From the NCBI GenBank assembly GCA_022846635.1, contig AP025685.1, positions 744,001 through 808,000 on the forward strand: a DNA stretch of 64,000 nucleotides, written 5' to 3'. The stretch's first letter is position 1, and the number at the start of each line of letters is the position of its first letter. Both the position numbers and the translations under genes were made by a program. Source of the DNA: Salmonella enterica subsp. enterica serovar Choleraesuis (GTDB lineage Bacteria > Pseudomonadota > Gammaproteobacteria > Enterobacterales > Enterobacteriaceae). The notes under the pieces are model-generated. The model did not search any database, was not told the origin of the DNA, and saw nothing but the letters and a program-made list of their open reading frames with translations. Positions 1-9,002 of the stretch are shown piece by piece.

Positions 1-2251
1 CGCTACAGGTGCCCTGAATGTTGTGAATGAAGCTGATATGACCCCGGTTTGGACATCGCAAAATATGGCTAATGCCTACACCGCGACGTACACGCTGGGT
101 GATAACGGTCAGTGGATGATTGCTAACAACCGCCAGGTAACGACTTTCAATGGACTTAATGAAGCAGAGTCGAAAGCATTCACTTTCCCATCGACCCTTA
201 ATGGAGACTTTGTTAGCGGTACTTTTGTAGACTTTGACCGTGATGGCGACAGCGATATTGTGGTGACCCGTAGCAACTATGGCGGGGGTAATAATATTCC
301 TGTGATGGTGAATAATGGTGATGGTACCTATACCGGCCAGGTTCAGGGAGTTGGCACACCAATATGGTATGCAGCCGTAGTTGCTTATGACAAAGAAGGG
401 GATGGATATCTCGACTTCGTAGTGAGTGATGCGGGCGCAACTCCAGACTCTATGGGCTTTATCAATAACAATCAGGGAACTCTAGTAGCGGCTGGTGATT
501 CAACTACGCCACTGAACAGAGCTGATGAGCAAATCGGTAAGACTGTTGGCAAATTCGAGATGTTGCACGAAGCATCAGGCGTCGACATCAACAACGATGG
601 GAAGGTGGATATTGCGCTCCATACCACCAACTCAATAAATACCGCCACCAGCTACTTTACTCTGTCCACCATGCTTAACCAGGGTGATGGCACCATGGTG
701 TGGGGACAGAACATGTATGGCACGTTCTTCGCTGATGCTGGTGAGGCGCAGGCACAGTATGCTATCTCTATGACTTGGGCTGACTTTGATGGTGACGGAT
801 ATATGGACCTCTATCTTGGTAGCTCAAGGGTCAATGGAGTCACTGGCAATAATCAGTACCAGGGCGTCGTTATGCGTAATGACGGTAATGGATTGTTGGA
901 GCCCGCTGAAAAGGTAGGAACTTCGACAACCGACAAGTATCAGAGTAATACCTCGGTTGCCGTGGACTGGGATCATGACGGTAAAATGGATGTGATTAAG
1001 CTTGCGAAAACCGGGCAGTCTTATCTCTATACCAATACGTCAGAAAAAGGTGCTATCAGCTTTAGTGACGGGCAGGCAATCGGCTCGACATCCACGACCC
1101 GCGTATCGGGGGCGGCGTTGGTTGATTATAATTGGGACGGTGCCACCGACCTGCTGATTACTCGTCAGAGTGGTGCGCCTGAGCTGGTACTCAACCAAAA
1201 CAAGGTTGAATACGGTGAAACTATTCATCTACGTATTCTGGATGCAAATGGAATTAACGTGTTCTATGGCAACACGGTTAACCTGTATGACTCCCAGAAT
1301 AACCTGGTAGGTAGCCAAATCCTCAATGCACAGTCTGGGTTTGGCATCAATGACTCTTCGGCACTGGTTAGTTTCTATGGGCTTAATGCCGATGAAACCT
1401 ACCACGCAGAACTGGTACGAGCTATTGGAACCGAGCGAGCTGATATCAATCAGGATAACAACCTGAGCTGGGGAGGGTTGAAAGCGACGGATCCATTCGA
1501 TAATTACGTACTTAGTGCTGAGAAGGGTGATGCGGATAACAGCGGTAAATTTACCGGAACAGGCTACAACGATACCTTCTTCGCAACCCGGGGAGGGGAT
1601 AGCTACGATGGTGGCGGCGGTACTGAAACCTGGTCAGAGCACAATACGTGGTCTTCTACCGGCGGTATAGACATTGTTGACTTTAAACTGGCTGACACCG
1701 GTGTCACAGTTTCTCTGGCGGAAAATGGGGCTCAAGATACCGGATTTAATACGGTAACTTTGAAGAATATCGAAGGCCTTGCTGGTTCGGAGTTTGACGA
1801 CGTCTTCACAGGTAACGCTCTGAATAACCAGTTCGAAGGCCGCGGCGGTAACGACACCTTTAATATCGGCAACGGCGGCCAGGATACCCTGCTGTATAAG
1901 TTGCTAGACCAGAATGATGCTACCGGCGGTAACGGCAGCGATGTGGTTAACGGCTTCTCGGTAGGTACCTGGGAAGGGACGGCGGACTCCGACCGCATCG
2001 ACCTTTCTGAACTGTTGCAGGGCGTGGGTTATATGGCAAACGAAGGGGCGCATTATATTAATGGCGTGCCGACGCTGGATAACCCAAGCGCTGACCTGCT
2101 CAAGTATCTGAATGTCACCTCCAGCGACGCAGGTACTGAGATTCAGGTCGACCTGAACGGTACCGGCAACTTCACTACCCTGGTCACTCTGAGCGGCGTC
2201 CAGACCGACCTCGCAACTCTGCTGGCTAACCACCAGCTGGTTGTGGGTTAA
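1..2251 (+). CDS. Large type I-secreted calcium-binding adhesin, C-terminal part (gene runs off left edge)
   Basis: The frame is open back to the first base, so only the last ~749 residues are present. The visible part starts with a seven-bladed-propeller-like run of FG-GAP/VCBS repeats with calcium loops of the DxDxDG type (DFDRDGDSD, DINNDGKVD, DFDGDGYMD, DWDHDGKMD, DYNWDGATD) over roughly residues 65-400. A beta-rich linker follows, then RTX-like segments (GGNDTFNIGNGG near 1850). The end is the VCA0849-type secretion signal (LLYKLLD, DATGGNGSD, DRIDLSELL). It therefore should be exported by the adjacent ABC/HlyD pair and act at the cell surface, probably in adhesion or biofilm, like BapA/LapA proteins. 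Family membership is firm; the ligand is unknown. Confidence 0.85.
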   Translation, partial: ATGALNVVNEADMTPVWTSQNMANAYTATYTLGDNGQWMIANNRQVTTFNGLNEAESKAFTFPSTLNGDFVSGTFVDFDRDGDSDIVVTRSNYGGGNNIPVMVNNGDGTYTGQVQGVGTPIWYAAVVAYDKEGDGYLDFVVSDAGATPDSMGFINNNQGTLVAAGDSTTPLNRADEQIGKTVGKFEMLHEASGVDINNDGKVDIALHTTNSINTATSYFTLSTMLNQGDGTMVWGQNMYGTFFADAGEAQAQYAISMTWADFDGDGYMDLYLGSSRVNGVTGNNQYQGVVMRNDGNGLLEPAEKVGTSTTDKYQSNTSVAVDWDHDGKMDVIKLAKTGQSYLYTNTSEKGAISFSDGQAIGSTSTTRVSGAALVDYNWDGATDLLITRQSGAPELVLNQNKVEYGETIHLRILDANGINVFYGNTVNLYDSQNNLVGSQILNAQSGFGINDSSALVSFYGLNADETYHAELVRAIGTERADINQDNNLSWGGLKATDPFDNYVLSAEKGDADNSGKFTGTGYNDTFFATRGGDSYDGGGGTETWSEHNTWSSTGGIDIVDFKLADTGVTVSLAENGAQDTGFNTVTLKNIEGLAGSEFDDVFTGNALNNQFEGRGGNDTFNIGNGGQDTLLYKLLDQNDATGGNGSDVVNGFSVGTWEGTADSDRIDLSELLQGVGYMANEGAHYINGVPTLDNPSADLLKYLNVTSSDAGTEIQVDLNGTGNFTTLVTLSGVQTDLATLLANHQLVVG

Positions 2252-2256
2252 CGCCC

Positions 2257-2292
2257 AAAGGCCCGTCCCGTATTGCGGGGCGGGCCTTTTCA
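2257..2292 (+). terminator. Rho-independent terminator after adhesin gene
   Basis: A GC-rich inverted repeat (AAGGCCCGTCCC / GGGGCGGGCCTT) is followed by TTTT six bases after the adhesin stop. It separates the adhesin from its exporter, so transporter genes would be read only by read-through or from a weak promoter in 2293-2434. A second small hairpin (GGGGA-gaaa-TCCCC, 2306-2319) follows. Confidence 0.75.
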
Positions 2293-2434
2293 TATCTTTA
2301 GCCAATGGGGAGAAATCCCCACGGGCGTTTTCACATCTTTACGGCACGGACTGGATAATGGTTAACGGAATTGCATTACCTACGTCAGGGAAACCCGGCG
2401 CATTAACGCCGAAATTCACAGGAAGTGAATCATC

Positions 2435-4798
2435 ATGACCCGAACCCGAACACTACATGAACCCTGGCTGCTGACGCTGCTCAGCGTCGCCCGCCATTAC
2501 CGGCTCGACTTCTCGGAAGAGAACGTGCGGGTCTCGGTCAACCAGGATGGCCGCAGGCCGGCGCGCGATGTTCAGGAAGATATCGCCCGCCAGCTGGGGC
2601 TTGGTTTAAGCTTTACCCCACCGGATTTGGCGCTAATCGATCCCTGGCGGCTGCCGCTAATCGTCACGCTTGAGGGCGGCACGGTTGGGGTATTAAGCCG
2701 CATGGATAACGACGGCAACTACACGCTAATGCTCAGCGGCGATGCCGGGCAGGAGACGGTGGTTAACCGCGAACAACTGGCCGAACGTATTACCGGCCTG
2801 GCGGTGGCCCGCCCGCTCTATACCATTCCTGATGCCCGGGTTGATGAGTACATCAAACCCTATCAGCAAAACTGGTTCTGGCAGCTGGCCCTCAAGGACT
2901 GGAAGCGCTACAGCGACATAATGATTGTGGCGCTAGTGGCTAATGTGCTGGCGCTTAGTGGCATGGTGTTTTCCATGCAGGTCTACGACCGGGTTGTGCC
3001 ATCGCAATCGGAACCCACCCTGTGGGTACTGTTTGGCGGGGTGGCGCTGGCCATTATCTTTGAGTTCATCATGCGAATGCTGCGGGTGCATATCTCAGAT
3101 AAGATCGGTAAACGCGCCGACCTGCGGATCTCCGATCGGGTTTTCGCCCGCGCCCTGCGTTTGAAAAACAGCGCTCGATCTAAATCCACCGGTACCTTTA
3201 TCGCCCAGATCCGCGAGCTGGAGTCGATCCGCGAGCTGATAACCTCAACCACCATCAGCACAGTCAGTGATATTCCCTTCTTCCTGCTCTTTGTCTTCAT
3301 CCTGTGGATGATCGGCGGCCCGCTGGTTTTTGTGGTATTGCTCGCCATTCCGCTGCTGCTGATACCCGGCCTGCTTATCCAAAAACCGCTGGCAAAGCTG
3401 GCCAATGAAGGGATGCGCGAAGGGGCGATACGCAACGCCACCCTGGTAGAGTCGGTGCAGGGCATTGAAGATATCAAACTGCTGCGCGCCGAGCGCCGGT
3501 TCCAGCACCAGTGGAATAACAGCAACGAGGTATCGGCCACTATCAGCATGAAACAGCGCTGGCTGACCGGGCTATTGATGACCTGGACGCAGGAAGTGCA
3601 GTCGATAGTCTACGTCGTGGTTTTGCTGGTGGGCTGCTACCTGGTGATGAATGGCGATATGACCACCGGTGCGCTGGTTGGTACCTCAATTCTTTCTTCT
3701 CGCACCATTGCGCCGTTGGCGCAAATTTCTGGCGTTCTGTCGCGCTGGCAGTCGGCAAAAGTTGCCCGTAAAGGCCTCGATGAGCTGATGAAGCGGCCTA
3801 TCGATCAGCCGGAACCGGCGGAGCGAGTACACCGCAACAATCTGGCCGGGAATTACCAGCTGGAAGACGTGGGCTTTTATTACGACGAAGAAGAGAAAGT
3901 TAACGTTCTGACGGTGTCAAAGCTCGATATTAAAGCCGGAGAGAAGGTGGCGCTGCTGGGCCGCAATGGCTCCGGCAAGAGTACGCTACTTCAGGTCCTG
4001 GCCGGGATGCAGGTACCGCAAAGCGGCACCGTCTCGCTGGATGATATCAGCCTGCCGCATCTCGACCCCGCCGATGTACGCCGCGATATGGCGTTTTTGA
4101 GCCAAAGCTCGCGGCTATTTTTTGGCTCGGTGCGTGAAAACATCACCATGGGACGACCTCTGGCCTCGGATGAAGAAATTCATCAGGCGCTGGCGATGAG
4201 CGGCGCGCTGGAGTTTGTCCGGGCGCAGAAAAACGGTCTCAATTATCTGATTATGGAAGGGGGCTTTGGATTATCTGGCGGTCAGCGCCAGGCACTGCTG
4301 CTGGCCCGAACTTTGATAACTCAGCCCAACATAGTACTGCTGGATGAGCCGACCGCCTGGCTCGATGAGATAAGCGAGCAGCGCCTGATTGGGCAGTTCG
4401 AACAATGGTTGGGGCGGCGCACCATGGTGGTGGCTACCCACCGCCTTGCCATCCTGCACCTGGTGGACCGCATCATTGTGCTGGAGAAGGGCAAAATTAT
4501 TATGGATGGCCCGCGTGACGCCATTCTTAAGCAGCACGGAATGAAAGCTACCGAAGTGGCGAAAGCGGGGGCTAAACCGGTGCAGGCAGTCAGGCGCGCA
4601 ACGCTTAATCGCACTACGCCGGGCGACGCGGCGGCTACGGCCAGTGCGCCAACGGTTAAAGTTTCTGCCAGCGGTACGGTAAAAATGGCTAACCGGCCCG
4701 CGGCTGACAAGTCGCAGCAGCCCTCCGAAGCTAAAGGAGCACCTTCAGAGGCTGGCGGTGATGCGCCGGGCGGCAGTCACAAGGAGGAGACCGTATGA
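2435..4798 (+). CDS. Type I secretion ABC transporter (LapB/BapC-type permease-ATPase)
   Basis: 787 residues. An N-terminal domain of about 140 residues resembles a C39 peptidase-like domain without a catalytic Cys, as in RTX and LapB exporters. A six-helix membrane domain spans about 160-440, and an ATPase domain follows: Walker A GRNGSGKST at 509-517, signature LSGGQ at 613-617, Walker B ending in Asp637-Glu638, His669 in the H-loop. The last ~85 residues are an Ala/Pro/Lys/Thr-rich low-complexity tail beyond the usual end. Start ATG is preceded by AGGAAG. The stop overlaps the next gene's start (ATGA), so it is coupled to the HlyD protein. It should energise export of the adhesin encoded upstream; no outer-membrane TolC/LapE gene is visible. 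Confidence 0.9.
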   Translation: MTRTRTLHEPWLLTLLSVARHYRLDFSEENVRVSVNQDGRRPARDVQEDIARQLGLGLSFTPPDLALIDPWRLPLIVTLEGGTVGVLSRMDNDGNYTLMLSGDAGQETVVNREQLAERITGLAVARPLYTIPDARVDEYIKPYQQNWFWQLALKDWKRYSDIMIVALVANVLALSGMVFSMQVYDRVVPSQSEPTLWVLFGGVALAIIFEFIMRMLRVHISDKIGKRADLRISDRVFARALRLKNSARSKSTGTFIAQIRELESIRELITSTTISTVSDIPFFLLFVFILWMIGGPLVFVVLLAIPLLLIPGLLIQKPLAKLANEGMREGAIRNATLVESVQGIEDIKLLRAERRFQHQWNNSNEVSATISMKQRWLTGLLMTWTQEVQSIVYVVVLLVGCYLVMNGDMTTGALVGTSILSSRTIAPLAQISGVLSRWQSAKVARKGLDELMKRPIDQPEPAERVHRNNLAGNYQLEDVGFYYDEEEKVNVLTVSKLDIKAGEKVALLGRNGSGKSTLLQVLAGMQVPQSGTVSLDDISLPHLDPADVRRDMAFLSQSSRLFFGSVRENITMGRPLASDEEIHQALAMSGALEFVRAQKNGLNYLIMEGGFGLSGGQRQALLLARTLITQPNIVLLDEPTAWLDEISEQRLIGQFEQWLGRRTMVVATHRLAILHLVDRIIVLEKGKIIMDGPRDAILKQHGMKATEVAKAGAKPVQAVRRATLNRTTPGDAAATASAPTVKVSASGTVKMANRPAADKSQQPSEAKGAPSEAGGDAPGGSHKEETV

Positions 4799-5970
4799 AG
4801 CGTGACGATCAGTTCGATAGCCGGATACGGGAACCGGCGCTTCCACGCTCTACCCTGGTGGCATGGTTGCTATGCCTGATGCTGGCGGTATTCCTGGCCT
4901 GGGCTTGGTTTTTCAAGCTGGATGAGGTTACGACCGGTAACGGTAAAATTGTGCCATCTTCCCATGAACAGATTATTCAGTCGCTGGAAGGGGGGATTTT
5001 GTATCAGCTCCAGGTGAAAGAGGGCGATATTGTTGAGCGTGGGCAGGTGCTGGCCCAGCTTGACCGAACCAAGACTGAGTCCGGCGTGCAGGAGAGTATT
5101 TCCCGTTACAACGCGGCTCTGGCGCGTTCGGCGCGTCTGTTTGCCGAAGTAAATGGCACGGAACTCACCTTTCCGGATGAGCTCAAGGAGTATCCGCAAC
5201 TCATCAGCCAGGAGCAGCAGCTATATAAATCGCGGCGCGACAGCCTGGTGGACGGCATAAAAGGCTTGAAAGACGGCATTGTGCTGGTGGACAGAGAGCT
5301 GGCTATGACCCGACCTTTGATTCAAAAAGGGGCGGCCAGTAACGTGGAGGTGTTGCGTCTGTTGCGCCAGAAAAACGATCTCAATAACCGGATAACTGAA
5401 ATGAACACCCAGTACTATGTGCGGGCGCGCGAAGAGTTATCCAAAGCAGAAGAAGAAATTGCGGCACAGCGCTCGGTTATCCGCGGGCGTTCAGACTCCC
5501 TCACCCGGCTGAAATTTACCGCACCGGTAACCGGTATCGTAAAGGATATTGAGGTGACAACCGTTGGCGGGGTGATACCGCCTAACGGCAAGCTGATGAG
5601 CCTGGTCCCTATCGACGATCAGATGCTGGTTGAAGCCAGGATTTCACCGCGCGACGTTGCCTTTATCCATCCCGGCCAGGGCGCGCTGGTGAAGATAACG
5701 GCTTACGATTACTCCATTTACGGTGGGCTGAAAGGCCAGGTCACCATGATCTCACCAGACACTATTCAGGATGAAGTGAAGCGCGACGTTTACTACTACC
5801 GGGTTTATATCCGTACTGATCATAACTACGTGGAGAATAAAGAAGGGCATAAATCGCCTATTTTCCCCGGCATGATAGCCACCGTAGATATCAAAACTGG
5901 CGATAAGACGGTTCTTGATTATCTGCTCAAACCGTTTAATAAGGCGAAAGAAGCGCTGCGCGAGCGCTAA
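4795..5970 (+). CDS. HlyD-family membrane fusion protein (LapC/BapD-type)
   Basis: 391 residues with one N-terminal membrane helix (about 20-40), a biotinyl-lipoyl-like beta segment starting with GKIVPSSHEQIIQSLEGG, a periplasmic coiled coil (about 100-230) and the C-terminal beta-barrel region of the HlyD/LapC family. It bridges the inner-membrane ABC transporter to an outer-membrane channel for adhesin export. Its ATG overlaps the transporter's TGA by 4 bases, indicating translational coupling. The outer-membrane partner must be encoded elsewhere, either left of this window or as a general TolC. Confidence 0.9.
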   Translation: MKRDDQFDSRIREPALPRSTLVAWLLCLMLAVFLAWAWFFKLDEVTTGNGKIVPSSHEQIIQSLEGGILYQLQVKEGDIVERGQVLAQLDRTKTESGVQESISRYNAALARSARLFAEVNGTELTFPDELKEYPQLISQEQQLYKSRRDSLVDGIKGLKDGIVLVDRELAMTRPLIQKGAASNVEVLRLLRQKNDLNNRITEMNTQYYVRAREELSKAEEEIAAQRSVIRGRSDSLTRLKFTAPVTGIVKDIEVTTVGGVIPPNGKLMSLVPIDDQMLVEARISPRDVAFIHPGQGALVKITAYDYSIYGGLKGQVTMISPDTIQDEVKRDVYYYRVYIRTDHNYVENKEGHKSPIFPGMIATVDIKTGDKTVLDYLLKPFNKAKEALRER

Positions 5971-5978
5971 GTTATGGG

Positions 5979-6000
5979 CCGCGCGTCGGAAGGCGCGCGG
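5979..6000. terminator. Short GC hairpin between convergent genes
   Basis: CCGCGCG / CGCGCGG with an 8-base loop lies in the 30-base gap between the HlyD gene and the convergent regulator gene. There is no convincing T-run on either side, so it is only a candidate bidirectional terminator. Confidence 0.4.
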
Positions 6001-6843
6001 TTATTGAGGACGTACATTACTGAAGTAAAGCGTCCACGAAAAATAGAGTGCAGCATAGCGCTCAGCCAGCTGGAAAAAAGCCGGTGTCAGCGTCAAATTC
6101 CCCGCGGTTTCTTCCACAAAATAACCGGAGACAATAGCGCTGGTAATCATGCGTCGCAGATGCGTGCGCGACACAGAAAGCTCCCTCGATAAACGACTTA
6201 AGTAGTTTTTAATCACCGGCTGGCGCTGATGCTGGTCGTCATGAGCCAGCCTATACAGGCGCAGCAGCAGAAAGCGCCCGGCATCCTTATCAATAAACAG
6301 GCACGCCTCGGGATAGATATTTTCAAAACGAATACCGCGAAACAGCGACTGTGCGGCGCGGTAGTAGAAATTGTGGCGATACTCATCGTTATCCATCAGC
6401 TGAACATTGAGCCGCGGTGACGGGCAGAGCAATTGCAGCGGATTAAATACGCAAATAATGGTCTCTTTCAGCTCCTCCAGCCCGCGCGGCGTTGGCAATA
6501 TCAGGGTCTTACGGCGGTCTTGCTCATCGCGCTTTAACAACAGCCGTCCGCTGGTCTTCAGAAGCGTCAGGATCGCGATAATGCTGTTAGGGCTGGCTAT
6601 TTGGTAGCGGGCGCACAGGTGCTTTACATCGGAAAGCGACGAGGCCTGGTTGCCGAATACAAAACAGCAAACGGAAAGAATGCTGTTAAAGCGCGAGTCG
6701 CGAAACATCATTTTGTAAAACAGCGGCTGGCGACGGTATAGGTCGTACATCAAATCACAATGCTGCAGTAACGCGCGGGTGAAGAGAGGATTTTTTAACA
6801 GCCGGGTACTGTAGCGGGATAACAGTTCAGAGGAGATCAACAT
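6001..6843 (-). CDS. Putative transcription regulator with two winged-helix segments
   Basis: 280 residues, not recognised as a named family member. Two parts look like winged-helix DNA-binding modules. Residues ~68-125 have the MarR-like pattern of a helix, the stretch SPNSIIAILTLLKTSGRL and a charged wing DEQDRRKTLI. Residues ~208-262 have LSRELSVSRTHLRRMI followed by a short wing and LTLTPAFFQL. The middle (~126-205) is unassigned. It converges on the secretion operon and may control adhesin expression, but this is inferred from position only. Start ATG at 6843 has an ACAGGT ribosome site. The upstream region (6844-7060) is AT-rich. Confidence 0.6.
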   Translation of the reverse strand: MLISSELLSRYSTRLLKNPLFTRALLQHCDLMYDLYRRQPLFYKMMFRDSRFNSILSVCCFVFGNQASSLSDVKHLCARYQIASPNSIIAILTLLKTSGRLLLKRDEQDRRKTLILPTPRGLEELKETIICVFNPLQLLCPSPRLNVQLMDNDEYRHNFYYRAAQSLFRGIRFENIYPEACLFIDKDAGRFLLLRLYRLAHDDQHQRQPVIKNYLSRLSRELSVSRTHLRRMITSAIVSGYFVEETAGNLTLTPAFFQLAERYAALYFSWTLYFSNVRPQ

Positions 6844-7061
6844 ACCTGTAAAAGCGCCGATAAGAGTGTTTAAGAAGATTCCAGAAAGGATGTAACTATT
6901 AGGTTGGTTTTATGTTGATAATATTTTCGATAATAGCGTTTAAATGATGATTAAGTGGCGCAAAAAATGTGGTTTCTAGTTGTTATCGTATTGAATAGAG
7001 TCGATAAGTTATTTTTAAAGAAAGGTGTTTTATGGCGGAATATGGCTGTGAAAATTAACCT

Positions 7062-7096
7062 TAAAATAATAAAAAGCCCCACTTGCGCGGGGCTTT
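7062..7096 (-). terminator. galP terminator
   Basis: On the minus strand, AAAGCCCC / GGGGCTTT with an 8-base loop is followed by TTATTATTTT. It lies 46 bases past the galP stop. Confidence 0.85.
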
Positions 7097-7141
7097 AAAA
7101 TAAACGACTGATTAGGATGAATCTATCCGTTAGTGCGAATA

Positions 7142-8536
7142 TTAGTTGCTGGAACCAATCTCACGCAGCGGACGGCCTTTCATCAGGTTACGTTCGATAT
7201 GCTCCAGAGAGACATGTTTGGTTTCTGGAATCAGCCACAGAGTAATCAGGATAAACAGCACGTTCAGCCCGCCGTATACCCAGAAGGTATTCGCGCTGCC
7301 CAGGCCATTCAGCATGGTCAGGAAGGTGGCCCCAACAATCATGTTAGCGATCCAGTTAGTAGCGGTAGAGCAGGTGATACCGAAGTCGCGGCCTTTCAGC
7401 GGCTGAATTTCGGAACACAGTACCCAGATAAGCGGGCCGGCGCTCATGGCAAAACCAACGATGAACATCAGCAGCATAGCGACTGCGAAGTACTGCGCCG
7501 ATGCGGAGTGGATACCGATATGCATCATGGCACCCAGTACACCCATACCCACGGCCATTACCATAAAGCCGAGAATCAGCGTAGGTTTACGACCCCAGCG
7601 GTCAACCAGACCAATCGCGATAAAGGTTGCCAGCACGTTGGTCAGGCCAACAATTACGGTACCCCACATCTGTTGAGAGGTGTTGGTGTAGCCCGCCAGC
7701 TCAAAGATTTTTGGCGCGTAATACATGATGACGTTCATACCGGTGAACTGCTGCATGACCTGTAACAGTACGCCCAGGAACACCGCGCGGCGGAAGTTGC
7801 TGTTCTCTTTAAACAGCGCCCAGCCGGTCTGTTTTACTTTCAGGCTTTCGCGGATTTCATCCAGCTCGCGTTTGGCTTCAGCGCTGGTATCACGCAGGCG
7901 CAGCAGTACGCGTTCGGCATCGTGGAAGCGGCGTTTAGCGGCGAACCAGCGCGGGCTATCCGGCAGGAAGAACACGCCAACCAGCAGCAGAACCGCCGGG
8001 ATAGTGATAACGCCCAGCATCCAGCGCCATGCGCCAGTGTAGCTAAATGCGGTATCAGACAGGTAAGCCCCAAGAATACCGATGGTAATCATCAGCTGAT
8101 ACATAGAAATCATACTGCCGCGAATTTTCTCGGGCGCGATTTCAGAAAGATACAGCGGAGCGGTATAAGAGGCCACGCCCACAGCCAGACCCAGCAGAAC
8201 GCGGGAGATAATCAGCACATCCACGTTTGGCGCAGCGGCAGAACAGAGCGAACCGGCTACAAACAGTACGGCACCAATCATCAGGCTGTATTTACGGCCC
8301 AGCTTGAATGAAAGCCAGCCGCTGCCCACGGCCCCGATAGCGGCCCCGAACATCATCGAGCTAACCACCCACTCCTGCTGATGAGCCGTTATCTGGAACT
8401 CCTGGCTAATAAACGGCAGGGCACCTGCGATAACACCGATATCAAGACCAAACAGCAGTCCCGCCAGAGCGGCGAGAAAGCAGACGAAAAACGTCATAGC
8501 TTTGTTGGAATATCCCTGTTTCTTCATGTCAGGCAT
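7142..8536 (-). CDS. galP: Galactose:H+ symporter GalP
   Basis: 464 residues, the same length as E. coli GalP and nearly identical to it as recalled. It is a 12-helix MFS sugar porter that imports galactose (and glucose) with a proton. Family signatures are present: RWGRK in the loop between helices 8 and 9, PDSPRW after helix 6, [12 protein letters not shown] at the C-terminus. The open frame runs further upstream, but MPDMKKQG is chosen because it matches GalP and follows a GGAGGGCAAC-type ribosome site. The gene follows metK on the same strand, as in E. coli. Beyond its 3' end the expected sprT is missing and the adhesin island is found instead. Confidence 0.97.
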   Translation of the reverse strand: MPDMKKQGYSNKAMTFFVCFLAALAGLLFGLDIGVIAGALPFISQEFQITAHQQEWVVSSMMFGAAIGAVGSGWLSFKLGRKYSLMIGAVLFVAGSLCSAAAPNVDVLIISRVLLGLAVGVASYTAPLYLSEIAPEKIRGSMISMYQLMITIGILGAYLSDTAFSYTGAWRWMLGVITIPAVLLLVGVFFLPDSPRWFAAKRRFHDAERVLLRLRDTSAEAKRELDEIRESLKVKQTGWALFKENSNFRRAVFLGVLLQVMQQFTGMNVIMYYAPKIFELAGYTNTSQQMWGTVIVGLTNVLATFIAIGLVDRWGRKPTLILGFMVMAVGMGVLGAMMHIGIHSASAQYFAVAMLLMFIVGFAMSAGPLIWVLCSEIQPLKGRDFGITCSTATNWIANMIVGATFLTMLNGLGSANTFWVYGGLNVLFILITLWLIPETKHVSLEHIERNLMKGRPLREIGSSN

Positions 8537-8601
8537 GTTGCCCTCCGAATGGATTATTTGTTTTATCGTATTTAAGGGTAGGTGAGAGGCAGGAAAATTT
8601 G

Positions 8602-8617
8602 TGTGAAGATTATCACA
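8602..8617 (-). promoter_or_regulatory. CRP (cAMP receptor protein) site upstream of galP
   Basis: Perfect TGTGA-N6-TCACA core, centred about 73 bases upstream of the galP start codon. It fits catabolite activation of galP. Confidence 0.75.
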
Positions 8618-8620
8618 AGT

Positions 8621-8636
8621 GTGTAATCGTTTACAT
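8621..8636 (-). promoter_or_regulatory. GalR/GalS operator, promoter-proximal
   Basis: GTGTAATCGTTTACAT matches the 16-bp GalR/GalS consensus GTGTAANCGNTTACAC at all but the last position. It directly abuts the CRP site. Confidence 0.75.
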
Positions 8637-8760
8637 TGATTCATAATTAACCCTGCCGAAAAAATAGTGCGATATGTGATGATAAAACCAGCTAAAAATT
8701 GTGAATAAAGAGCAATTTATCGCAGTTAAGCGGAGTGTTTGTTAAGTGCTAATAATGGCA

Positions 8761-8776
8761 ATGGAAGCGTTTTACC
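8761..8776 (-). promoter_or_regulatory. GalR/GalS operator-like site, distal
   Basis: ATGGAAGCGTTTTACC keeps the GAANCGNTTNAC core of the GalR consensus. It is 140 bp (start to start) from the proximal operator, a spacing that could support looping. Confidence 0.5.
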
Positions 8777-8954
8777 TTGACTCGACAAATGTTGCAAAAT
8801 GAGAGCCGGCTCGCGGTCAGGGGATTGATGTTTTCTGCTTAGCCAGGGCCTCATAAACTTAACTGAGTGAGGTTAAGCGCATACAACATATGTCCTGACA
8901 GAATGCGATGGGTAAATAGGGGATGACTGGGAAAAGAGAACCCGGCAATGCGGC

Positions 8955-8984
8955 AATAAAAAAGCCGGCGCAGTGGCCGGCTTA
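8955..8984 (-). terminator. metK terminator
   Basis: On the minus strand, AAGCCGGCC-actg-GCCGGCTT is followed by TTTTTATT. It lies just past the metK stop and isolates metK from galP. The rest of 8645-8954 holds only the galP operators and no gene. Confidence 0.85.
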
Positions 8985-9002
8985 TCTGTTGAGCGGAAAA
9001 CC

